A DNA stretch of 64,000 nucleotides from Bradyrhizobium sp. SZCCHNS1050. Lineage in GTDB: Bacteria > Pseudomonadota > Alphaproteobacteria > Rhizobiales > Xanthobacteraceae. The position numbers and the translations under genes are program-made. The stretch lies in NCBI RefSeq assembly GCF_032484785.1, contig NZ_JAUETR010000001.1:1426001-1490000 (forward strand). The letters are read 5' to 3'. Below the pieces are notes generated by a model. That model did no database searches and had not been told where the DNA came from. It was given only the letters and a program-made list of their open reading frames with translations. Below, one piece after another: positions 57,414-64,000 of the stretch. Position 1 is the first letter of the stretch. Each line of letters begins with the position of its first letter.

Positions 57414-57580
57414 TTTTGGGCGCCTCTCTTTGATTTCACGCCTCCTGCCATCCGGCGACCGGGGTCAATCCGGGTTGCGCCGCCACTCCTCGCATCGCTG
57501 CAGAGTTCGCCACTCCAAAGAAAAAGCGGCAGACCGCCCGGGCCCACCGCCTCGATCACGTCGGCGAACGATTCGGTCAG

Positions 57581-58489
57581 CTATTTCGGCAACACCGAGT
57601 GGAACACCGATTTGGCTGCGGACATCATGTCCTGCGCCACGTTGGACATCTGGTCCTTGATCGATGGATCAGTCCTGTCGGCGCGCAGGTCGAGCGGACG
57701 CAACTGCTGGACAGGGATCTCCGCCGGAGGCGTCGGGCGCCCGTCCGGCTGCAATGATCCCGTGTAGGGCGGGCTCGAGGCCGACGGCAAGGCAAAGCCC
57801 TGCTCGACCGGTGGCGCAGACACCGTCACGGGCGGCGGCAGCGGACGGACCGGCGACACCGGTGGCGCGACGGTCGCGATGCGCGGCGCCTCGCCAGCGC
57901 CCCGGGGTGCGTCGCTCGACGGCTTCTCGACAGCCGTCTTGCCGGTACCTTCGCTCGCGCGCAACCGCTCGATCGCCGCGCGGGCGAGATCAGCGGCATC
58001 CCGGCGATCTTCCTGCTGGGTCGCTGGGGCCTCGGCCGGAGTACCGCGCGCAATCAGCTTTTCCCGCGGCGACGCGGGATGGCGCGAGGCCTGCGGATCG
58101 GCCGGGAGGCTCGCCGTTTCGGCCGGCTTCACTTCGACTGCCTTCTCTGCAGCCTTGTCGGCCAGCGACTTCTCGGACACGCCCTTGGCCTTGATGCCGG
58201 GAGCGGGAATGCTCGAGATCTCGTTCGACGTTTCCGCCGGCTTGGCGTCAGACTTGGGATCGGCCTTCGCTTCCAGCTTGGCAGGGTCGGTCCCCTTGCC
58301 CGTGGATTTCGGAGCGTCGCTCTTTGAGCCGGTGAGCTTGGCGTAGGCAGCCGACGCCACCGACGCCACGGTCGATGGCGGCGAGTCCGGCTTGGTGTTG
58401 ATGTAGTGATTGACGATGTAGGCCCCGATGATGGTGGCAACCACCGACGGGATGATCTCCATGGCGAACTTTGTGAGATATTTCAGCAT
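57581..58489 (-). CDS. Membrane-anchored Pro/Ala-rich hypothetical protein
   Basis: 302 residues from the ATG at 58489 (GGGAGTGG upstream). One helix near residues 11-28 ('IIPSVVATIIGAYIVNHYIN') is followed by about 230 residues rich in Ala, Pro, Lys, Glu and Ser that look disordered. A short conserved-looking C-terminal helix follows ('DQMSNVAQDMMSAAKSVFHS'). No family recognised. It would place a flexible linker and a helix on one face of the inner membrane. It is a single-gene unit. Confidence 0.68.
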   Translation of the reverse strand: MLKYLTKFAMEIIPSVVATIIGAYIVNHYINTKPDSPPSTVASVASAAYAKLTGSKSDAPKSTGKGTDPAKLEAKADPKSDAKPAETSNEISSIPAPGIKAKGVSEKSLADKAAEKAVEVKPAETASLPADPQASRHPASPREKLIARGTPAEAPATQQEDRRDAADLARAAIERLRASEGTGKTAVEKPSSDAPRGAGEAPRIATVAPPVSPVRPLPPPVTVSAPPVEQGFALPSASSPPYTGSLQPDGRPTPPAEIPVQQLRPLDLRADRTDPSIKDQMSNVAQDMMSAAKSVFHSVLPK

Positions 58490-58712
58490 GCTGACCACTC
58501 CCGCGCGGTATTTGCGGGAACTTTGAGGCACAATTAAGGGACCATCCCACACCTTCCGAAGCTCGCAGACTGCACTCCGCGCAGACGCGACCGCCGAAAA
58601 GTCGATTCCTGAAATCCTTTGAAACCGGAGCCAGCAATCCGAGGGTGTTGCCACAGCTTCCGGATCGCCGGCTCAAGATACCACAATCAGCGGCATCCCG
58701 GTAAACAATTGG

Positions 58713-58997
58713 TTACGGCTTCAATTCAACTTCGAGGAAAACGATCTCGGAACCGGTCTCGTTCAGCACATCGTGTTCGACACCGGCCTTTCGGAAATAG
58801 GATTTGCCGACCGCGAGCTGCGCCTTCGAGCGCTCGCCGGACGGCGCCACGATCGTCATCTCGCCCGCGGTGACCGGCACGATCACGTAATCCATCTCAT
58901 GAACGTGGCGCCCCGTGGCACTGCCGGGCAATAGCCGCCACTCCGTGACGCGGACTTCGGGCGTATCGACCTGGACGTCGGACTGAGCGCTGAGCAT
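58713..58997 (-). CDS. Small cupin-domain protein
   Basis: 94 residues. 'GSATGRHVHEMDYVIVPVTA' (metal-ligand His) and 'SYFRKAGVEHDVLNETGSEI' (last His) define one cupin barrel. The ligand is unknown. It lies 15 bases after the ChaA gene on the same strand and is probably co-transcribed. Confidence 0.82.
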   Translation of the reverse strand: MLSAQSDVQVDTPEVRVTEWRLLPGSATGRHVHEMDYVIVPVTAGEMTIVAPSGERSKAQLAVGKSYFRKAGVEHDVLNETGSEIVFLEVELKP

Positions 58998-59012
58998 GGG
59001 GGATCTCTTGAA

Positions 59013-60110
59013 TCAGGGAACGAAGAGCAGGAACACGAATATCGCGAACACCACCATGTGCACCAGCCCGAACAGGATGTTCGTCCGTCCGGTGCCGAAG
59101 GTCAGCATGCTCAGGACGAAGGTCAGGACCAGCAGCACTGTTCCCTGCGGGTCCAGCCCGAGGACGAGCTGCTTGTCGAGCACATGGGCGGCGACCGCCA
59201 CTGCCGGGATGGTCAGCCCTATGGTGGCGAGCGAGGAGCCAAGCGCGAGATTGATGCTCTTCTGAAGGTCGTTGGCGCGGGCGGCCGAGAGGGCGGCGAC
59301 ACTCTCCGGCAGCAGGATCAACAGCGCCACCAGCACGCCTGCGACCGCCTGCGGCGCCCCCGTTGCGGCAACGCCGGCGTCGACCACCAGCGAGAACTTC
59401 TTGGCAAGCAGGACCACGGCGAGCAGAGCGACCAGCAGCAGCCCGACACTGAGCAACAGCTTCGCACGCGGCAGCCGGACATCGTCATCGGCGAACCCAG
59501 CCGAGCCGCCGACGAAATAATCCCGATGGCGGGTGGTCTGCGTATACAGGAACACCGCGTAGAGCAGGATCGTCACGACGCTGACGAAGGCGATCTGCAC
59601 GGCAGAATACACCGGACCAGGCGAGGTCAAGGTATAATTCGGCAGCACCAGTGTGATGGTTGCCATCGTGAACAGTACGCTGAGATACAGATTGGCACCG
59701 GAGACCAGCACGTCCTGCTCGCGATAGCGCAGACCGCCGATGAAGATGCAGATGCCGGCCAGGCCGTTGCACACGATCATGACGACCGCGAACACGGTGT
59801 CGCGGGCCAGCGCGGGCGCAGCCTTGTCGCCGAGCATGATGGTGGCGATCAGCGCCACCTCGATCACCGTCACCGCCAGGGTCAGGAGCAGCGTGCCGAA
59901 CGGCTCGCCGATCTCATGCGCGATCACCTCGGCATGGTGCACGGCCGCGAACACCGTGCCGAACAGGATCACCAGCAGCACCGCGGCGAAGACCACGCCG
60001 GCGGCCGAAGGCGTGAAGTCATAATGCGTCGCCGTGACGATCGCGACGAGCGCGACCGCCAGGCCGGGAAAGATCACCGATGATGCGGGCGTTGCGCCCT
60101 TCACGCTCAT
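59013..60110 (-). CDS. chaA: Ca2+/H+ (cation/proton) antiporter, ChaA type
   Basis: 365 residues, eleven helices in two inverted repeats. The CaCA signatures are 'EIGEPFGTLLLTLAVTVIEV' and, in the second half, 'LILLPESVAALSAARANDLQ'. It exports Ca2+, Na+ or K+ in exchange for protons across the inner membrane. The small cupin gene follows it. Confidence 0.92.
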   Translation of the reverse strand: MSVKGATPASSVIFPGLAVALVAIVTATHYDFTPSAAGVVFAAVLLVILFGTVFAAVHHAEVIAHEIGEPFGTLLLTLAVTVIEVALIATIMLGDKAAPALARDTVFAVVMIVCNGLAGICIFIGGLRYREQDVLVSGANLYLSVLFTMATITLVLPNYTLTSPGPVYSAVQIAFVSVVTILLYAVFLYTQTTRHRDYFVGGSAGFADDDVRLPRAKLLLSVGLLLVALLAVVLLAKKFSLVVDAGVAATGAPQAVAGVLVALLILLPESVAALSAARANDLQKSINLALGSSLATIGLTIPAVAVAAHVLDKQLVLGLDPQGTVLLVLTFVLSMLTFGTGRTNILFGLVHMVVFAIFVFLLFVP

Positions 60111-60225
60111 GATTCGCGTCCTTCGATCCGTTCTGTCCGACTATGCGCGACCGCGAGGCGATCGTCACGCGGTCCGGCCGTGACAGGGTCAACCAGGACG
60201 GTCTCTGAAAGTGCCGTCGATCAGG

Positions 60226-61707
60226 TCAATGCGGGCTGAGCAGCGGATGGATCGGAAGCACGGTCAGCAGCACGAACAGCGGAATGAGGACGGCACCTGC
60301 CCGCAGCATGTAGCCGAAGAAACTCGGCATCTTGATGCCGCGCTCATTGGCGATCGCTGCGACCATGAAGTTCGGCGCATTTCCGATATAGGTCAGCGCG
60401 CCCATGTAGACTGCGCCCATCGAGATCGCCGCCAGCGTTCCCGAGAGCTCGCCCATCAGCACCTTGGGATCGCCGCCCGCCAATTCGAAGAACAAGAGAT
60501 AGGTCGGGGCATTGTCGAGGAAGGCCGACATCAGCCCGGTGAACCAGAAATAGGCGACCTCCCGCGGCGCGCCGGCGGGTGTCGTCACGGCATCCAAGAG
60601 CCAGCCGAAAGAGCCACTGCGCCCCGCATTCAGCATGGCGATGACCGGGACGATCGCGGTGAAGATCGCCGCGAACAGTTTGGCTACCTCTCGAATCGGC
60701 TCCCAGTTGAACCCGTTCGCCTCGCGGTGCTCGTCCGGCGTCAGCCACAGCGACAGTCCGGCGATCGCCACGAGGACGGCATCGCGCACGAGGTTCTGAA
60801 GCTCGACATGCGTGCCGACGACGTCGAAGGAGATGCCCGGCTTCCAGGTCGCCGATAGCAGCGTATTGGCAACGATCGCGGCGATCAAAACGACATTGAT
60901 GAGGCCGCGAATGCGCACCGGCTCCCTTGTTACGGACGCTTGCGACGCAAGCTTCTCCGCGCGGAAGCGCCACCAGTCGGTAGCGGCAAAGACGATGAGC
61001 AGCAATCCGGCGACGATCGCGGTCTGCAGCCAGAGATGTTGCGTCGTCCAGAAGAAGTCGACACCACGCAGAAAGCCGACGAACAGCGGTGGATCGCCGA
61101 GCGGGCTCAGTGCACCACCGACATTGGCGGCCAGAATGATGAAGAAGATCAGCACATGCACATTATGCGGCCGGCTCAGATTGGCGCGGATCAGGGGGCG
61201 CACCAGGATCATCGCGGCGCCCGTCGTGCCGACGACGCTCGCGATGATCGTGCCGAGGGCCAGGATGGCCGTATTTGTCGCAGGTGTACCTCTGATGTCG
61301 CCGGTCACCAGGATGCCGCCGGCCACCGTATAGAGAGCGAACAGCAGCACGATGAAGCTGAGATACTCGGCGAGCAGTGCGTGGACGAAGGCGGCGAGCG
61401 CCGTGCCGAGCCCTGCATTCCAGGTCAACGCCGCCAACGTCACCAAGGCCCATGCCGCGGCGATCTTTCCGTAGTGATGATGCCAGAACCTGGCAAACAG
61501 CAGCGGCCCGAGCGCAATCGACAACAGCAGTCCCGCGAACGGCAGCGCGAACGGCCAGGTCATCGCGGAGCCGTTCAGCCCGGCCGCATGCGCCTGCACT
61601 GGCAGGCTCGCAAAGACAAGGAGCAGGATGGTCCCGCGCAGGGCCGGCCACCGCGATCCACGGACGTTACGGATTGTCGATGAAGCTCTTTGCCGTCTCA
61701 GTCGCAC
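60226..61707 (-). CDS. NhaD-type sodium:proton antiporter
   Basis: About 493 residues if the GTG at 61707 is used, giving a signal-type segment 'RGTILLLVFASLPVQAHAAG'; an ATG at 61563 is an alternative. There are about thirteen helices. 'GTTGAAMILVRPLIRANLSR', 'ANVGGALSPLGDPPLFVGFL' and 'LDNAPTYLLFFELAGGDPKV' are ion-transporter (IT) superfamily signatures of the NhaD group. The start is uncertain because the gene overlaps the 3' end of the upstream hydrolase. It probably exports Na+ in exchange for H+. Confidence 0.82.
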   Translation of the reverse strand: MRLRRQRASSTIRNVRGSRWPALRGTILLLVFASLPVQAHAAGLNGSAMTWPFALPFAGLLLSIALGPLLFARFWHHHYGKIAAAWALVTLAALTWNAGLGTALAAFVHALLAEYLSFIVLLFALYTVAGGILVTGDIRGTPATNTAILALGTIIASVVGTTGAAMILVRPLIRANLSRPHNVHVLIFFIILAANVGGALSPLGDPPLFVGFLRGVDFFWTTQHLWLQTAIVAGLLLIVFAATDWWRFRAEKLASQASVTREPVRIRGLINVVLIAAIVANTLLSATWKPGISFDVVGTHVELQNLVRDAVLVAIAGLSLWLTPDEHREANGFNWEPIREVAKLFAAIFTAIVPVIAMLNAGRSGSFGWLLDAVTTPAGAPREVAYFWFTGLMSAFLDNAPTYLLFFELAGGDPKVLMGELSGTLAAISMGAVYMGALTYIGNAPNFMVAAIANERGIKMPSFFGYMLRAGAVLIPLFVLLTVLPIHPLLSPH

Positions 61708-62467
61708 CAAAAAGATCCAGGTCGTTATGTCCGCCGTCGGGAAACCGTACGAAGCGCTTTGGGTCATGCGCAAGTGCGAACAATCGTTCCCCGAAGCGGA
61801 TCGAAATCGCCGGATCCCGTTCGCCGTGCATGATCAACAGCGGCACATGCACATTGGCGATGCGCTGGTCGGAATGGAAGCGGTCGAGCATCAGCAGGCT
61901 GACCGGGACGACCCTGAGCATCGCGGAGGCGACGTCCACGGTCGACGTATAAGGGGCTTCGAGGATCAACTTGGAGATCGGATGCTCCGCCGCGATGGCG
62001 GTGGCGACACCGCTGCCGAGGGAAAAGCCCCAGGCGACGATCCGTCCCGCCTCGTAGCGCTCTGTCGTGAACGCATAGGCGACTGCGGCATCTTGCAGCA
62101 GCCCGGGCTCACTGGGACTGCCGCTGGACCCCGCATAGCCGCGATAGGAAAGCGCAACGAGACCGGTGCCGTCGGCCGTGAGCGTCTTTAAGCGCGACGC
62201 CACGCCGGCAAGAAAATCGCCATTGCCCGGGAAGTACAGAACGACCTTGCGGCCAGGCTTCGCCGGCACATGCCAGACGATGACCCGCTCGCCATCGGCC
62301 GAGGTCAGCACATGCTCCTCAGCCTGAGGAAACCCGGCTGCAGCCGGTGCCGTGCGGCCCACCGGCGGAATGGGAAACAGCATCGCACGCTGGCGGACGA
62401 ACAGGGCCGCAAGCACGATGCCGTAGACCGCCGCCACGACGATCAGGAGCCATTTCAGAAACGTCAT
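61667..62467 (-). CDS. Membrane-anchored alpha/beta hydrolase (ABHD13/BEM46-like)
   Basis: 266 residues. An N-terminal helix ('FLKWLLIVVAAVYGIVLAAL') anchors it. 'KVVLYFPGNGDFLAG' forms the oxyanion part; the nucleophile is in 'VAWGFSLGSGVATAIAAEHP'; 'IMHGERDPAISI' and 'PDGGHNDLDLFG' give the acid and His. Serine hydrolase of unknown substrate. It lies 18 bases after pntB and reads into the NhaD-type gene. Confidence 0.87.
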   Translation of the reverse strand: MTFLKWLLIVVAAVYGIVLAALFVRQRAMLFPIPPVGRTAPAAAGFPQAEEHVLTSADGERVIVWHVPAKPGRKVVLYFPGNGDFLAGVASRLKTLTADGTGLVALSYRGYAGSSGSPSEPGLLQDAAVAYAFTTERYEAGRIVAWGFSLGSGVATAIAAEHPISKLILEAPYTSTVDVASAMLRVVPVSLLMLDRFHSDQRIANVHVPLLIMHGERDPAISIRFGERLFALAHDPKRFVRFPDGGHNDLDLFGATETAKSFIDNP

Positions 62468-62485
62468 GGCTCCCGACGCCGTGGG

Positions 62486-63883
62486 CTACATGCCCTTGAC
62501 GATGTTCTCGGTCATCTTCTTGGCGTCGCCGAGCAGCATCATCGTGTTGTCGCGGTAGAACAGCGGATTGTCGATGCCGGCATAGCCCGAGGCGAGCGAG
62601 CGCTTGATGAACATCACGGTGCCGGCCTTCCAGACTTGCAGCACCGGCATGCCGTAGATCGGCGAGGACTTGTCCTCCTCGGCCGCCGGATTGGTGACGT
62701 CGTTGGCGCCGATCACGAAGGCGACGTCGGCCTGGGCGAATTCCGAGTTGATGTCCTCGAGCTCGAACACCTCGTCGTAGGGAACGTTGGCTTCGGCGAG
62801 CAGCACGTTCATGTGGCCGGGCATGCGGCCCGCGACCGGATGAATCGCGTATTTCACCTCGACACCTTCCTTCTTCAGCGTGTCGGCCATCTCGCGCAGC
62901 GCGTGCTGCGCCTGGGCGACCGCCATGCCGTAGCCGGGGACGATGATGACCTTGGAGGCGTTCTTCATGATGAAGGCGGCGTCGTCGGCCGAGCCGAGCT
63001 TGGCCGGCTTCTGCTCGCCTGTCGCCCCGCCGGCCGCTGCGGTCTCGCCACCGAAGCCGCCGAGGATAACCGAGATGAAGGACCGGTTCATCGCGTGGCA
63101 CATGATGTAGGACAGGATCGCACCGGACGAGCCGACCAGCGCGCCGGTGATGATCAGCGCCGAATTGCCGAGCGTGAAGCCGATGCCCGCGGCCGCCCAG
63201 CCGGAGTAGGAGTTCAGCATCGAGATCACGACCGGCATGTCGGCGCCGCCGATCGGGATGATCATGAGCACGCCGAGCGCCAGCGCCAGCAGCGTGACCA
63301 TCAGGAAGTCGAAGCCGCCGCCGGTCATCACCAGGCGGATCACGAAGAAGACGAGCGCGACCGCGAGCGCAATGTTGATGATGTGGCGCGCCGGCAGGAT
63401 GATCGGTGCACCGCTCATCCGCGCGGACAGCTTGAGGAAGGCGATGACCGAGCCGGTGAAAGTCAGCGCGCCGATGGCGACGCCGAGCGACATTTCGACC
63501 AGGCTCTGCGGATGGATGTTGCCGGGCGTGCCGATGTCGAAGGCTTCCGGCGCGAAGAACGCGCCGGCGGCGACCAGCACCGCGGCCATGCCGACCAGCG
63601 AATGGAACGCCGCCACGAGCTCGGGCATCGACGTCATCGGCACCCGGCGCGCAATCACCGCACCGATACCGCCGCCGATCGCAACGCCGAGGATGACGAG
63701 CACCCAGGCGATCGCATCCGCCGGTGGATGCCCGGCCAGGGTGGTGGCGACCGCAATCGCCATGCCGGCCATGCCGAAGAAGTTGCCTTGCCGGCTGGAG
63801 GCCGGGCTCGACAGCCCGCGAAGAGACAGGATGAACAGCACACCTGCCACGAGATAAAGGAGTGCCGACAGATTGGCGTTCAT
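62486..63883 (-). CDS. pntB: NAD(P) transhydrogenase subunit beta
   Basis: 465 residues. About nine helices in the first 260 residues (proton channel, domain II) are followed by the NADP(H)-binding domain III with 'VIIVPGYGMAVAQAQHALRE', 'AIHPVAGRMPGHMNVLLAEA', 'IGANDVTNPAAEEDKSSPIY' and 'LFYRDNTMMLLGDAKKMTEN'. It couples proton entry to NADPH formation from NADH. The C-terminal end of the preceding subunit is the next gene upstream. Confidence 0.96.
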   Translation of the reverse strand: MNANLSALLYLVAGVLFILSLRGLSSPASSRQGNFFGMAGMAIAVATTLAGHPPADAIAWVLVILGVAIGGGIGAVIARRVPMTSMPELVAAFHSLVGMAAVLVAAGAFFAPEAFDIGTPGNIHPQSLVEMSLGVAIGALTFTGSVIAFLKLSARMSGAPIILPARHIINIALAVALVFFVIRLVMTGGGFDFLMVTLLALALGVLMIIPIGGADMPVVISMLNSYSGWAAAGIGFTLGNSALIITGALVGSSGAILSYIMCHAMNRSFISVILGGFGGETAAAGGATGEQKPAKLGSADDAAFIMKNASKVIIVPGYGMAVAQAQHALREMADTLKKEGVEVKYAIHPVAGRMPGHMNVLLAEANVPYDEVFELEDINSEFAQADVAFVIGANDVTNPAAEEDKSSPIYGMPVLQVWKAGTVMFIKRSLASGYAGIDNPLFYRDNTMMLLGDAKKMTENIVKGM

Positions 63884-63929
63884 TGCAGATGCCCCGTTGT
63901 GCCTGTCATCCCGCGTCGTGCGGCGTTGT

Positions 63930-64000
63930 TACCTGGACTTCTTCTTGTACATCGCCAGCATGCGCTGGGTGACGAGGAAGCCGCCGAAGATGTTCACGCA
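63930..64000 (-). CDS. pntAb: NAD(P) transhydrogenase subunit alpha, C-terminal part (PntAb/PntA2), partial
   Basis: The last 22 codons and stop: 'VNIFGGFLVTQRMLAMYKKK' followed by Ser-Arg. This is the conserved end of the membrane part of the alpha subunit, small separate PntAb in alphaproteobacteria. It is upstream of pntB by 46 bases, so the usual pntAa-pntAb-pntB order continues past the window edge. Confidence 0.85.

Overview
The window is about 64 kb of GC-rich DNA with dense, ordinary bacterial coding. It points to an alphaproteobacterium of the Bradyrhizobium/Nitrobacteraceae type. The pointers are an LsrB/VtlR-type regulator next to trxB, a tRNA-His with A73 and no encoded extra 5' G, an alphaproteobacterial SOS box (GAAC-N7-GAAC, the complement of GTTC-N7-GTTC), FixK2/NnrR-type TTG-N8-CAA boxes, a PdhS-like kinase, phasins, and denitrification genes of the nirK-nirV type. 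No transposase, integrase, phage gene or CRISPR array was seen.

Layout. 1-3.5 kb: end of an SRPBCC gene, two membrane proteins and an acyl-CoA synthetase. 3.5-15.7 kb: yqeY, then carA and carB about 6.2 kb apart, then greA. Between the two car genes lie a frameshifted thioesterase, a cupin protein, a complete sulfide/persulfide detoxification locus (bigR, two YeeE/YedE halves, a persulfide-dioxygenase-like hydrolase, a TauE/SafE exporter), dps and a methyltransferase. A tRNA-like RNA with an abnormal anticodon arm and a terminator precede carB. 15.9-20.8 kb: DoxX, Lrp, trxB-lsrB, two predicted tandem small RNAs with CU-rich segments and strong terminators, and a DapA-family gene. 20.8-27.5 kb: orphan ParA, a Cys-rich periplasmic protein, tRNA-His, two phasins and the PdhS-like kinase.

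27.5-34 kb is a denitrification module: nnrS, nnrR, a DUF1858 protein, hemN, a small membrane protein, nirK and nirV, with five FixK/NnrR-type boxes in the intergenic regions. NnrR would sense nitrogen oxides, NirK reduces nitrite to NO, NnrS belongs to the NO response, and HemN supplies haem without oxygen. Next comes an unusual 573-aa protein with a nucleosidase-like C-terminal domain, then scoAB and an AsmA protein.

39.7-47 kb holds two incomplete ABC transport operons: a sugar-type one with binding protein and two permeases but no ATPase, and a polyamine-type one with ATPase and two permeases but no binding protein. 47-64 kb: a GlpD-like dehydrogenase, two cyclic-di-GMP proteins, an LhgO-like oxidase, two YdcH-family proteins, a probable LexA-controlled small gene, purE-purK, rpsU, a Pro/Ala-rich anchored protein, a Ca2+/H+ antiporter, an NhaD-type antiporter, a membrane-anchored hydrolase, and pntB with the end of the preceding pnt subunit.

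All calls come from reading translations and motifs by eye; no database search was run.
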